A stretch of DNA of 64,000 bases from Halostagnicola kamekurae (GCF_900116205.1 NZ_FOZS01000002.1:992001-1056000); one strand, 5' to 3'. Shown: positions 26,256-35,123, counted from the first letter of the stretch. Program-made: numbers and translations. The notes: generated by a model not told the origin, from the sequence alone.

Positions 26256-27431
26256 ATGGGAGCGCTGTCACACCTTCGCGTGTTGGATCTCACGCAGGTC
26301 CTCGCAGGCCCGTACTGTACGATGTTGCTCGCGGACATGGGAGCCGACGTCGTCAAAGTAGAGCGTCCGGGCGGCGATATGATCCGCTCGAATCCCCCGT
26401 TCGTCGACGACGGGAGCGAGGAAGCCTACGGCGGGTACTTCCAGAGCGTCAACCGGGGCAAGCGGAGTATCGAACTGGACCTTGGTGACGACGCCGATCG
26501 AGCGGACTTCCTCTCGCTCGTCGAGGAAGCCGACGTCGTCGTCGAGAACTACCGGTCGGGGACGATGGAGAAGTACGACCTCGGCTACGAAACCCTCCGA
26601 AAGTACAACTCGGAGCTGATCTACTCCTCGATCCGCGGCTTCGGCGACCCGCGGACGGGCGAGACCCATCGACAGGGTCAACCCTCCTTCGATCTGATCG
26701 CGCAGGCGCTGGGCGGCGTCATGGAGACCACCGGCCAACCCGACGGCCCGCCGACGAAGACCGGCCCCGGCGTCGGCGACCTCTTTACCGCGACGCTGAA
26801 CTGCATCGGCATCCTCGCGGCGGTCACCCACCGCGAACAGACCGGCGAGGGCCAGTACGTCGACACCGCCATGTACGACTCGATGATCAGCTTCACCGAG
26901 CGCGCCGTCTACCAGCAGTCGTACTCCGGGGACGCGCCGACCCGCCGCGGGAACGCCCACCCGACGCTGTTTCCCTACGACGCCTTCGAGACCAATGACG
27001 GCTATGCTGTCATCGCGGCGTTCAACAACAACCACTGGGCGGCCCTCTGTGACGTGATGGGCCGCGAAGATCTCGCCGACGCGTACCCGACTGCCGCCGA
27101 ACGCCTCGAGAACCGCGAGGCGCTTCGCGAGGAAATCGCCGACTGGGCGCTCGAGCAGACCACCGACGAACTCGTCGGAAAGCTCGAGGGAAGCGTTCCG
27201 GCCGCGCCCGTCCAGACCACCGAGGAGATCTTCGACGATCCGCACGTCCACGCGCGGGACATGCTCGTGCCGGTCGAACAGCCCGGCACCGACCGCGAGG
27301 TCGAGATCGCGGGTAACCCGATCAAGATGAGCGAGACGAACCCGGCGCCTCGCGGTCGCGCGCCGCTGCTCGACGAGCACCGCGAGGAGGTACTGAGCGA
27401 AACGGCCGACGCCACGGCTGCCGACGACTGA
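26256..27431 (+). CDS. mct: succinyl-CoA:mesaconate CoA-transferase (family III)
   Basis: A 391-residue CaiB/BaiF-type CoA-transferase that moves CoA from succinyl-CoA to mesaconate. The probable catalytic Asp is D146 in the conserved SFDLIAQALGG. The N-terminus DLTQVLAGPYCTMLLADMG is typical of the family. The substrate follows from the divergent neighbours, which encode the rest of the methylaspartate cycle; from sequence alone another acid would be possible. Confidence 0.9.
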   Translation: MGALSHLRVLDLTQVLAGPYCTMLLADMGADVVKVERPGGDMIRSNPPFVDDGSEEAYGGYFQSVNRGKRSIELDLGDDADRADFLSLVEEADVVVENYRSGTMEKYDLGYETLRKYNSELIYSSIRGFGDPRTGETHRQGQPSFDLIAQALGGVMETTGQPDGPPTKTGPGVGDLFTATLNCIGILAAVTHREQTGEGQYVDTAMYDSMISFTERAVYQQSYSGDAPTRRGNAHPTLFPYDAFETNDGYAVIAAFNNNHWAALCDVMGREDLADAYPTAAERLENREALREEIADWALEQTTDELVGKLEGSVPAAPVQTTEEIFDDPHVHARDMLVPVEQPGTDREVEIAGNPIKMSETNPAPRGRAPLLDEHREEVLSETADATAADD

Positions 27432-27604
27432 GCGTCGATTCTCCGTTTTCGTTCTCAACTCGACTGAGGAGAGCTTCGGCTAGCCTCGAGGGCCGGATCG
27501 ACGGCGAATCGATGACGGACCGATGGCGGATCGATGACGGATCGACGGCGTCGCGGCGGAGACGGAGAGTAATCCTTTTGCGGGTCCCCCGCACACGGTC
27601 GGGT

Positions 27605-27931
27605 ATGAGCGACAACTGGCCGGTCGATCCCGACGGCGAGGAGGGAAGCGACGGAATGCGAAAATACGACATGCGGATCATCGCGGACAAGGTCGACGAG
27701 GAGGAGGACTTCCCGATGGACCCCGACGAGTTCGTCGCGGAGTACGGCGAGTATCCGATTCGGGTCAACTACAAGACGGTCGTCCCGATGAGCGACATCT
27801 TCGAATACGTCGACGCCGAGGAGTTCGAAACTATCGTTGACATGCACAAGGCAGTCGGGAACGCGATGCGCGCCGGCGGCTTCTGGGAGTACCACCCGAA
27901 GGGGTCCTCTCCGGAGAAGAAACACGCGTGA
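27605..27931 (+). CDS. DUF5785 family protein
   Basis: A 108-residue acidic protein beginning MSDNWPVDPDGEEGSDGMRK. It resembles a small family found in haloarchaea (I believe DUF5785). No catalytic motif is visible. The C-terminus GGFWEYHPKGSSPEKKHA is basic. The ATG at 27605 follows a TTTTG-rich upstream stretch. Function is unknown; the gene stands alone. Confidence 0.75.
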   Translation: MSDNWPVDPDGEEGSDGMRKYDMRIIADKVDEEEDFPMDPDEFVAEYGEYPIRVNYKTVVPMSDIFEYVDAEEFETIVDMHKAVGNAMRAGGFWEYHPKGSSPEKKHA

Positions 27932-28075
27932 GCCCGCGACCGGCGCGGACGGGGTCACCGTCGTCGCCGACAGAGCTATCGACGTAGGCGGGGTGACCGA
28001 CGACTGAGCGGCCGACGCGCGAACGCGACCGACACGTGGTCGACGATCCCCATCACGGATCTGGATTACGTATCA

Positions 28076-28083
28076 CTTATACG
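28076..28083 (+). promoter_or_regulatory. TATA-like box of the GTP cyclohydrolase III gene
   Basis: The sequence cttatacg lies 25-32 bases before the GTG at 28108, which supports that GTG as the start of a leaderless message. Confidence 0.55.
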
Positions 28084-28107
28084 AACAGGTTCGAAACATC
28101 GGGCACA

Positions 28108-28872
28108 GTGACTAATACGCAGGTTACGCTCGTTCAGATTGACAACTACGGCCCGTGGACGGTGACGCCCGAACCTCGCCGCGAAGCCGACCTGCAGACG
28201 ATGCAGTCGCGGCTGTACGCGGATATTTCGCAGTTCGTCGGCAACCACGGCGGCTATACCTTCTTCACGCGCTTTGACAACATGATCGCCGTGACGAACG
28301 GCCTCTCGCTCGAGGACCACGCCGTCTTACAGGAGTCCGTCGGCAACCGATACCCGGTCACGCTCAGCCTCGGCGTCGCGACGGGGACCAGCCCGATTCA
28401 GGCGCTCGCCGACGCGACGGAACTGGTTCAGGAGGCGGGCAGCGCACAGGACAAACACCGCCGGGAAATCCTCGACGGCCGCGCCGTCGCGGACGAGCAC
28501 GGAACCGGCGACGACGTCCAGATCGCCCACTTCGACGTGATCAACGCGACGGGCAACTACACGGACGAACTCAACGCCTTCGACACCTTCATCGAGATCG
28601 AGCAGGGCTACGCGGAACTCATGCGACACATGCGGTACGCCCACGACAGCCTCTCGTTTTTCGTCGGCGGCGACAACATAATCGTCGTCTGTCCTGATCT
28701 CGAGCGACCCGACTACCGCGAGGCGATCGGCCACGTCGAAGCGGAAGCGGGGGTCGAACTTCAGGTCGGCGTCGGCCGGGGAACGTACGCCCACGAGGCG
28801 GGAATGGGAGCAAAACACGCCCTCGAGACCTGTCGGGCCGACGGAACGCGCGTCGAACTCGAGTGGGAGTAG
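28108..28872 (+). CDS. gch3: GTP cyclohydrolase III
   Basis: A 254-residue archaeal GTP cyclohydrolase III. It opens GTP to the formylamino-pyrimidine used for riboflavin and deazaflavin (F420) synthesis. The family start VTNTQVTLVQIDNYGPW is clear and begins with GTG, not with the in-frame codons upstream. Both nucleotide-cyclase-like halves are present, with FFTRFDNM and FFVGGDNI as the paired motifs. It stands alone. Coenzyme F420 and flavin genes are not nearby. Confidence 0.92.
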   Translation: MTNTQVTLVQIDNYGPWTVTPEPRREADLQTMQSRLYADISQFVGNHGGYTFFTRFDNMIAVTNGLSLEDHAVLQESVGNRYPVTLSLGVATGTSPIQALADATELVQEAGSAQDKHRREILDGRAVADEHGTGDDVQIAHFDVINATGNYTDELNAFDTFIEIEQGYAELMRHMRYAHDSLSFFVGGDNIIVVCPDLERPDYREAIGHVEAEAGVELQVGVGRGTYAHEAGMGAKHALETCRADGTRVELEWE

Positions 28873-28988
28873 TCGACCCTTCGACGCGTACCGAGACGGC
28901 GAGCGGGCCCGCGGTGCTCGCTCGGAGAGCGAATCGAGTACCAACCTGAATCGTTCGCTCGCGCCGCGATTAAATGTGGCGGAGGTAG

Positions 28989-28996
28989 CTTTTAGA
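28989..28996 (+). promoter_or_regulatory. TATA-like box of the CBS gene
   Basis: The sequence cttttaga lies 24-31 bases before the ATG at 29020, consistent with a leaderless transcript. Confidence 0.45.
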
Positions 28997-29019
28997 GTCG
29001 CTGTGCGTATTGTTCACAT

Positions 29020-29634
29020 ATGGAATCGGAACTATCGGTCTCGGAGGTTCTGACGACGGAGTACGTGGGCGTGAGCGAGTCAGACACCGTTCTGGGCGCG
29101 GTCCGACTCATGCGCGAGGAACGGGTCGGGTGCGTGCTCGTCCTCCGCGGGTCGGAGCCGGTCGGCATCGTCACCGAGTGGGACGTGCTCGGACTCGTCG
29201 CCGGCGAAAAAGACGTCGGGGAGACGACCGTCGACACCGTGATGTCGACGCCCGTCATCTCCGTCGCGGGCGATCGACCGCTCACCGACGCCGCCGATCT
29301 CATGGCTCGAGAGAACATTCGAAACCTCCTCGTCGAAGCGGAGGCGGACATCCTCGGCGTCCTCACCCAGCGGGACGTCATCGCGGCGGCCGGATCGTTC
29401 CAGGCCACCACGTCGCGATCGATGAGTGGATCTCGACCGGCAGACGAGTCACTTGCTGGTGGCGGTTCGATCACCGAACCGCTGGCATCGCAACCGGGAG
29501 AGGACACCGAAGTTCGCCCGAACGGTGGGGACGAGTACTCGACACAGGGCATCTGTGAAGCCTGTGGATCGCTCTCGGACTCGCTGTGGGAAACCAACGG
29601 CCAACTCGTCTGTGCGGACTGTCGGTCCGTCTGA
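29020..29634 (+). CDS. twin-CBS protein with C-terminal zinc ribbon
   Basis: A 204-residue protein. Two CBS domains (residues about 5-60 and 70-125) form a Bateman module likely to bind an adenine nucleotide. A low-complexity linker follows, then a small zinc ribbon CEACG...CADC at about residues 180-203. Regulatory by fold; the partner is unknown. Other haloarchaeal CBS proteins show similar fusions. Confidence 0.85.
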   Translation: MESELSVSEVLTTEYVGVSESDTVLGAVRLMREERVGCVLVLRGSEPVGIVTEWDVLGLVAGEKDVGETTVDTVMSTPVISVAGDRPLTDAADLMARENIRNLLVEAEADILGVLTQRDVIAAAGSFQATTSRSMSGSRPADESLAGGGSITEPLASQPGEDTEVRPNGGDEYSTQGICEACGSLSDSLWETNGQLVCADCRSV

Positions 29635-29739
29635 GGACGACCGGTTCGATCCCGCCGGCGACCGCGGAGAGCTGTCAACCGCAATCACACTCTCAGACCG
29701 ATAGAAAGACCTTTCGGGGGAGACGATGGAGGGTCGATA

Positions 29740-30954
29740 ATGATCGAGACCCTCGACGATCTGGACGTCGAAGGGACGACCGTGGGCGTCCGTGTCGACA
29801 TCAATAGTCCGATCGGCGACGACGGCTCGCTCGCCGACGATGCACGGTTGCAGGCCCACGTCGATACCCTCTCGGAACTACTGGACCGCGGCGGTCGCGT
29901 CGCGGTTCTGGCCCACCAGGGCCGCCCCGGAAGCGACGATTTCACCGGACTCGAAACCCACGCGTCACATCTCGCGGATCTGCTCGACCGCCCCGTCGGC
30001 TACGCCGACGTGACCTTCAGCGACGCCGCCTGCGAGCTGGTCGAGTCGCTCGAGAACGGCGACTGCGTCGTCCTCGAGAACACCCGCTTCTACAGCGAGG
30101 AGTACATGGAGTTCGAGCCCGAGCGCGCAGCAGAAACCCACCTCGTCGAGGGGCTGTCGTCGGTTCTCGACGCGTACGTGAACGACGCGTTCGCCGCCGC
30201 ACACCGCTCCCAGCCGTCGCTTGTCGGCTTTCCGATGGTGCTCCCGAGCTACGCCGGGCGCGTGATGGAGAGCGAACTCGAGGTCCTCGGCTCGATCGAA
30301 GAGACGCCGGAACCCCGAGTCTACGTGCTCGGCGGGGCCAAAGTCTCGGACTCGATCGACGTCGCCTGGAGCGTCCTCGAGAAGGACCTCGCAGATCACG
30401 TGCTGACCGCGGGCGTCGTCGGCAACGTCTTTCTGATCGCCGACGGCGTCGACCTCGGCGACGAGAGCTCCGATTTCATCTACGACGAGGGATACTGGGA
30501 CGAGATCGACCGCGCTCGAGACCTGCTCGACGCCTACGGTGAACGGATCGCGCTGCCACGCGACGTTGCAATCGACCGAGAGGGAAAGCGCTACGAACTG
30601 GGGATCAACGCGCTCCCACCCAAGAACGACGAGGGGGCGCTCGACATCGGCAGTTCGACGCTCGCGTACTACGAGCGCATCCTCTCGGACGCCGGCACCG
30701 TCATCCTCAACGGACCGGCAGGGGTTTTCGAGGACGACCGGTTCGAGACCGGCACGCGCGGGTTGTACGAGGCGGCGACCGACGTCGACACCAGCATCGT
30801 CGGCGGCGGCGATACCGCCTCGGCGCTGCGGTCGCTCGGGATCGACGGCTTCTCGCACGTCAGCACCGGCGGCGGTGCCGCCCTTCGGATGCTCACCGCC
30901 GAACCGCTCCCCGCCGTCTCGGCGCTCGAGGGCGACGAGCGAGTCAGTGAATGA
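29740..30954 (+). CDS. pgk: phosphoglycerate kinase
   Basis: A 404-residue cytoplasmic kinase of lower glycolysis and gluconeogenesis, exchanging phosphate between 1,3-bisphosphoglycerate and ADP. The N-terminal substrate site VDINSPIGDDG, the hinge helices and the C-terminal nucleotide loop GGGDTASALR are in place. Length matches the family (about 400). Its stop overlaps the next ATG in ATGA. Confidence 0.96.
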   Translation: MIETLDDLDVEGTTVGVRVDINSPIGDDGSLADDARLQAHVDTLSELLDRGGRVAVLAHQGRPGSDDFTGLETHASHLADLLDRPVGYADVTFSDAACELVESLENGDCVVLENTRFYSEEYMEFEPERAAETHLVEGLSSVLDAYVNDAFAAAHRSQPSLVGFPMVLPSYAGRVMESELEVLGSIEETPEPRVYVLGGAKVSDSIDVAWSVLEKDLADHVLTAGVVGNVFLIADGVDLGDESSDFIYDEGYWDEIDRARDLLDAYGERIALPRDVAIDREGKRYELGINALPPKNDEGALDIGSSTLAYYERILSDAGTVILNGPAGVFEDDRFETGTRGLYEAATDVDTSIVGGGDTASALRSLGIDGFSHVSTGGGAALRMLTAEPLPAVSALEGDERVSE

Positions 30955-31460
30955 TCGTGGACGAACCGGTCGTCGAACCCGCGACGACGGCCGACCTCGA
31001 GGCGATCGTCGACTACTGGGTCGCCCTCGCCCGCGACCAGCGCGAGTACGGCTCCTACATTCTCCCCGACCGGAACCGGGACGCGATGCGCGAGATTCTG
31101 GCGGCCCACAGCTTCGACGGCCGATTGCTCGTCGCTCGAGTCGACGACACCGTCGCCGGGTTCGCGTCGTTTTCGATCGAGGAGGGAGCGCTGTCGCTTT
31201 CCTCGAGTCGCGCGTTCCTCTCGAATCTGTACGTTCGACCGGCCTACCGCGATCGGGGAATCGGAACCCAACTGCTCCGGGCCGTCGAGAACGCCGCCGC
31301 AGCACGCGGGGCCGACGACCTGATTCTCGAGACGATGGCGGGCAACGAGGCGGCGCGGCGGTTCTATCGTCGAGCCGGCTACGAACCGTTCCGCGTCGCG
31401 ATGGAGCGATCCCTCTCCGATCGAACCGAAAACGATACACACTCAAAGGGGGACGAGTAA
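30951..31460 (+). CDS. GNAT family N-acetyltransferase
   Basis: A 169-residue GNAT acetyltransferase. The acetyl-CoA-binding motif A reads YVRPAYRDRGIGTQLLRAVE, then RGADDLILETMAGNEAARRFY as motif B. It is translationally coupled to pgk by a four-base overlap. The substrate is unknown; nothing links it mechanistically to glycolysis. Confidence 0.85.
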   Translation: MIVDEPVVEPATTADLEAIVDYWVALARDQREYGSYILPDRNRDAMREILAAHSFDGRLLVARVDDTVAGFASFSIEEGALSLSSSRAFLSNLYVRPAYRDRGIGTQLLRAVENAAAARGADDLILETMAGNEAARRFYRRAGYEPFRVAMERSLSDRTENDTHSKGDE

Positions 31461-31472
31461 CCACGTGATAGG

Positions 31473-31546
31473 GCCAGGGGAGCATGGGTGGTTCATGCAC
31501 TCGACTTGTAATCGAGACTCCCGGGGTTCAAATCCCTGCTCTGGCT
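31473..31546 (+). tRNA. tRNA-Thr(UGU)
   Basis: A 74-base tRNA. The acceptor gccaggg pairs with ctctggc (one G-T), the anticodon stem ctcga/tcgag holds loop cttgtaa with anticodon TGT, and the T arm is cgggg-ttcaaat-ccctg. No CCA and no intron. Its 3' end is repeated at 34033. Confidence 0.94.
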
Positions 31547-31547
31547 T
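31537..31547 (+). repeat. att-like copy 1 (tRNA-Thr 3' end)
   Basis: The 11 bases tgctctggctt close tRNA-Thr. The identical 11-mer recurs at 34033 on the same strand, on the other side of the virus-like genes. Confidence 0.55.
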
Positions 31548-32063
31548 CATTAAGTTTCTTAGCACACGATACTCTGTGGTCGGATACTCCGCCCCGAGAA
31601 CGTGGACCACGAGCAGTACGAATCGCTAGACGATCACGACCACCCGCACGCGAGCCTCTGTTTCGACTGTCACACGGTTAGTAACGTGGATCAGTCAAAC
31701 CGAGTCGCCGCGAGCGCCACTTTCCAAGGTGGGACGGCATGATCGGCCGTCAGTCTCTCCGGCAGTTCGATCGATGCGATCTACCAGTCGATTACTGAGC
31801 GCCCTGAACCCGACCCGGCCGACGTACACTACGTCTCACTATTTGTCAAACCCGTAATTCAGATCGAATTGCATAGCAATCCATTCGGGAGTTTCAGTCG
31901 ATTGTATCAGACCCGATACGGCGTCATGAACGTCGTCGGTTGCTGGATAACCGTTTCTCCACCCAGTTATCCGACCGCTAACCGTGGTTTCGACACTTCA
32001 TCGCTATCCCACCATATAATTATATTTTCATATCCCTTATGTAATATTTGTAAAATCATCCTG
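31547..32063. other. degraded region after tRNA-Thr
   Basis: No intact gene is called. A short frame ending at 31742 encodes a fragment with CFDCHTVSN, resembling the end of a zinc-finger protein, but no start is seen. A second plus-strand frame from 31743 stays open for about 170 codons but turns into bases complementary to the beta-helix gene. Bases 32000-32060 are AT-rich. This looks like gene debris at an integration site. Confidence 0.45.
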
Positions 32064-33470
32064 TTATTCTTCAGTCAACCTCCCTTTGTAGACTGTCGCA
32101 GTAAGGTCTATCTCAGTCGCATCACCACTCATCTGAAATGTTATTTTAGTTGGATTTGGAAAGGCTGGCTCGCTGTATCCGTCCTCTATCCATGTCGCGT
32201 CTCCATGCACTTGGCCGCCATCCATTCGAGACACACCCAAGGAGACGTTTGAGACGCCAACTCGTCCATATCCACACTTGATTTTAAGATCCCCGTTTGC
32301 CCGTGTGTTGGACGCTCCCCCATCTAAGACAGTCCATGCGTCGTTCTCGAAACTTGTCGAACCATCATTCAGCCGATGCCCGTACTCTCCGTCTCCGATG
32401 GCGTCTGTTTTCAGCAGGACTTCTCCGGCATCGTCCAGACCGAGTTGTGTGATCCGCAAAAGGAGATACTCACCAATGTCTAATTCGTCGAACGGAACTG
32501 TAATAAACGAGTCAGTTTTGTCGATTTTATCTACTGGCTCGAGATATCTAATCGAATCAATGGCTAACTCATTGACATCAAGTCTGTCCGTATAGAGCGT
32601 GTCCTCGTCAGAACGGAGTCCGCCGGAATTAAGCTGATACTCTCCGTTAATATCTTCCATATCTTCCTCAAAATAGAGAGCCATCTGAAGCGTGTGAAAG
32701 ATGTAATTTACGGACCCCTCCAACCTTTCTGCAGTTATAAGAGAGGCACGTTTCCCCCGCACGGCCTTGTCATAATAATCCTCTCCAAAATTGGTTGATA
32801 TGACCCGAAAGCCCGAACGGTAGGCAGTGATCGCGTCGGAGGCATCCCCTTCCCGGAACTCACAGTCTTTCATCCATCCTTCGCGACAACCCGATATCGA
32901 TACACACGTGCTTTCATCAACATATGGGGTTTCTTGCCCGCTGAACGAGAGGCCGACTAATTGCGGCGTTTCGACCCCAGAGCATCCGACTACCGCGGCT
33001 GACCTCACTTTGACGTTACTGGGATCGTCCGAATCGCCCCAGATTTGGATCTGTCCATGTTCGCCATTATCCTGATATCCTTCCGAGGAGAACCCCCGTA
33101 GGAGTAGGTCTTCATCATCGTAATCGCCGTCCTCAACGTTGATACGATAGAGATGACGGAGCCGCTTCGGAGCGGCGTCGATCGCCTCTTGGATTGTGTC
33201 GTAGTCGTCAGGGACAGTAACTTCAACGCCCCCGTTTGAGACATAGCGGTATGCTGGACTCTCTCCGATCCGTGCTTCCGCTGAACTGAGCGAATTGACG
33301 TCGAGATCTGCCTCGCCGTCGGTCAGCTTATCGTCAATTTTCTTAAACACTTCGTCATCGAGGATCGTCCCCCAGAGGTCGCGGTAGTCCTCGGCGTTCT
33401 CAGCCTCGGAAAGCAGCGCCAGTTCGAGGCCGTCAGTTCGGGGTAGGTCTTCTGGATCGTAGTCACTCAT
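32064..33470 (-). CDS. beta-helix, virus-tail-like structural protein
   Basis: A 468-residue protein. Residues about 80-290 show the right-handed beta-helix pattern of pectin-lyase-like proteins and virus tail spikes, starting VTVPDDYDTIQEAIDAAP and continuing with many short strands. The C-terminal third (ARANGDLKIK to the end) is beta-rich. GC content is lower and codon use less biased than in the neighbours. It starts five bases after the Tat/YG-repeat gene. A virus or surface-polysaccharide origin is plausible, not proven. Confidence 0.65.
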   Translation of the reverse strand: MSDYDPEDLPRTDGLELALLSEAENAEDYRDLWGTILDDEVFKKIDDKLTDGEADLDVNSLSSAEARIGESPAYRYVSNGGVEVTVPDDYDTIQEAIDAAPKRLRHLYRINVEDGDYDDEDLLLRGFSSEGYQDNGEHGQIQIWGDSDDPSNVKVRSAAVVGCSGVETPQLVGLSFSGQETPYVDESTCVSISGCREGWMKDCEFREGDASDAITAYRSGFRVISTNFGEDYYDKAVRGKRASLITAERLEGSVNYIFHTLQMALYFEEDMEDINGEYQLNSGGLRSDEDTLYTDRLDVNELAIDSIRYLEPVDKIDKTDSFITVPFDELDIGEYLLLRITQLGLDDAGEVLLKTDAIGDGEYGHRLNDGSTSFENDAWTVLDGGASNTRANGDLKIKCGYGRVGVSNVSLGVSRMDGGQVHGDATWIEDGYSEPAFPNPTKITFQMSGDATEIDLTATVYKGRLTEE

Positions 33471-33475
33471 TAGTA

Positions 33476-33922
33476 TCAGTCTCCGTCTTCGGTGTCGTCG
33501 TTCAGTTTCGAGTACGCGTACGCCGCCGTGCCGACCGTCGCCGCCGTGCCGACTGCGCCGATCGCGGGCGTGCTGTCGTCGGCTTGGTCGGGCTCGTCGC
33601 CGCTCGGTTCGTCCGTGCTGCTCGAGTTGCCATCGGGAGTCAGCGTCTCGTCGGGTGACTCGTTGTCGTCGAGCTCTGGCTCCGGTTCGGGATCGATGGA
33701 CGATTCGTCAGCGCCCGATGAGCCGCTGTCACCGATCGAGCCGCCAGAGTCGGCCTCGGCAGCAGCAGTATAGAGTCCCGTGCCGTAGACGCCGGCCCCG
33801 TAGAGACCTGGAGCGTCGTCCTCCTCGGCGATCGTGACTGTCTCTGCTCCGTCTACCGTCGCCGTGCCTCCGAGGCCGGCAGCCCCAACGGCCCCCAGCA
33901 TCATGCGCCGTGTCAATCGCAT
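33476..33922 (-). CDS. Tat-signal acidic protein with YG repeats
   Basis: A 148-residue protein starting MRLTRRMMLGAVGAAGLGG, a twin-arginine-type signal of about 25 residues. A short repeat GLYGAGVYGTGLYTA follows near residues 39-53. Then comes a long Ser, Asp, Glu and Pro-rich stretch, and a hydrophobic segment (PAIGAVGTAATVGTAAYAYS) near the C-terminus, ending acidic. YG-rich repeats of this type occur in haloarchaeal provirus proteins. It is cotranscribed with the beta-helix gene. Possible surface or virion component. Confidence 0.65.
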   Translation of the reverse strand: MRLTRRMMLGAVGAAGLGGTATVDGAETVTIAEEDDAPGLYGAGVYGTGLYTAAAEADSGGSIGDSGSSGADESSIDPEPEPELDDNESPDETLTPDGNSSSTDEPSGDEPDQADDSTPAIGAVGTAATVGTAAYAYSKLNDDTEDGD

Positions 33923-33942
33923 AGTTGTTCTTCATACCAAAT

Positions 33943-33952
33943 CACTATAAAG
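33943..33952 (-). promoter_or_regulatory. TATA-like box of the provirus-like pair
   Basis: On the minus strand this reads ctttatagtg, about 21-30 bases before the ATG at 33922. Confidence 0.45.
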
Positions 33953-34032
33953 TCATGGTTACTAACATACAGCGGTTTCGTCGGGGTTGTATCACGGGCA
34001 TGGTCAGACCAAATCCGCTGCACTCGAGAGCG

Positions 34033-34043
34033 TGCTCTGGCTT
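34033..34043 (+). repeat. att-like copy 2 of tRNA-Thr 3' end
   Basis: An exact 11-base copy of the tRNA-Thr 3' end, 2.5 kb from the gene, same orientation. It bounds the two AT-richer virus-like genes. No integrase gene lies between the copies. Confidence 0.5.
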
Positions 34044-34228
34044 GCTGGCGTCGATCAGCAGCTCTCTAGCTTACGATGATTTTTCGCTGTCGTATTGGTC
34101 TCTTCCTCGAGTCCGACGCAGTTTCGCCGAGTGTCGCGTCCGCCGTCTACCATCCGACGGTTTCGGTCCGCAGCGTTTCAGACACGCTGGAACTGGCGGG
34201 CCGAGGTGAGTTTGATACCGAGGGAAAT

Positions 34229-34286
34229 AGTTATTAGGTGTTACCGTTAATAACTAATTGCCCATCCAGATTTCCCCCGATCTGGA
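34229..34286. repeat. two adjacent inverted repeats
   Basis: The first pairs agttatta with taataact across 11 bases. The second pairs tccagat with atctgga across eight bases. Both are perfect. They could be terminators or structured RNA. Confidence 0.5.
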
Positions 34287-34396
34287 GGCTGCACAACTCC
34301 CCCGACACTCTTCCCCCACTTTTCTGCCGAACGAAGACGATTAAACGATGGTGTGAGAGTCCGTCCAAATCGAGTGTAGGGTACCATCCCAGCCTC

Positions 34397-34558
34397 TCAG
34401 GTTCGTGCGATCATTCGATACCGGAAGGCGAGATAGCCCAGTACGAGCACGAACGCGCCTGCGTAGAGCCACGACCCGGCCATGCCCGCATACACCAACG
34501 CACAGGCGTTGAGCACGATCCCGAAGAGATAGATCGGTTTGAGTCGGTTCAGGTCCAT
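34397..34558 (-). CDS. small two-helix membrane protein
   Basis: A 53-residue protein beginning MDLNRLKPIYLFGIVLNAC, with two membrane segments at about residues 7-24 and 28-46 and a basic tail RYRMIART. The first ATG giving a sensible membrane start is at 34558. No known family; similar small two-helix proteins are common in haloarchaea. Confidence 0.55.
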   Translation of the reverse strand: MDLNRLKPIYLFGIVLNACALVYAGMAGSWLYAGAFVLVLGYLAFRYRMIART

Positions 34559-34790
34559 CGGATCGACCGTCACACCGCAGACAGGAGTCTCTGTCGGAAC
34601 GTTTCGCCCCCCTGAGGTTGGGCGAGCAAATCCGGTACTGACAGCTGAGTTGACATTCTCTATCCTAGTTTTGACGAGATCCCCAATTAACGCTCGAGAG
34701 AACACATACGTACACTAGCGAGCAGAACTATCCGCTGAGGCCGGGTGCAGGCCACAGGATTTATACCGGATCGTGGTAAGAGTGGGTCCA

Positions 34791-35066
34791 ATGCTGCTCT
34801 CAGTCGACCGGTCTAACGAGCGAACGGGGCAATCGCTGAGCTTCGAGATTATCGCTGCGATCGCAGAGAAAGAGGGCGTCGAGCCGACGGCGATCGAGCC
34901 GCCGGAATACGAGCCGCTGTACGAAGTTCTCAATCCGGAAGCGCTCGACGCGCTGTTTGCCCCTCGAGAAGACGGAACCCCACGTTCGAAGGGCCGAGTC
35001 GAATTTCCCTACTGTGGATATCGAGTCACGGTCTCGAGCGACGGCGAGATCACCGTCAGCGAGTAG
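34791..35066 (+). CDS. HalOD1 output-domain protein
   Basis: A 91-residue single-domain HalOD1 protein: LSFEIIAAIAEKEGV, then the family signature PPEYEPLYEVLNPEALDALF and a C-terminal strand pair (EFPYCGYRVTVSSDGEITV). HalOD1 is a haloarchaeal output domain fused elsewhere to sensor modules; alone its role is unknown. The ATG at 34791 is preferred over 34773 because it opens the conserved part. Confidence 0.85.
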   Translation: MLLSVDRSNERTGQSLSFEIIAAIAEKEGVEPTAIEPPEYEPLYEVLNPEALDALFAPREDGTPRSKGRVEFPYCGYRVTVSSDGEITVSE

Positions 35067-35123
35067 CCACCGTTTACAGCCTCCTGAAGCGCTGTACGGA
35101 GTTAATTCCCGTTTCCGGTCGGT

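Larger units (their letters stand above)
33923..34396. other. intergenic region with paired hairpins
   Basis: No gene is seen in these 474 bases. It holds the promoter of the Tat/YG-repeat gene, the second tRNA-Thr end copy, and two adjacent inverted repeats at 34229-34255 and 34265-34286. Confidence 0.55.

Noticed and set aside
31743-32252. Long open plus frame after tRNA-Thr
   Set aside because: It has no stop for about 170 codons, but its second half is antisense to the beta-helix gene and its first half shows no recognisable domain; left as debris.
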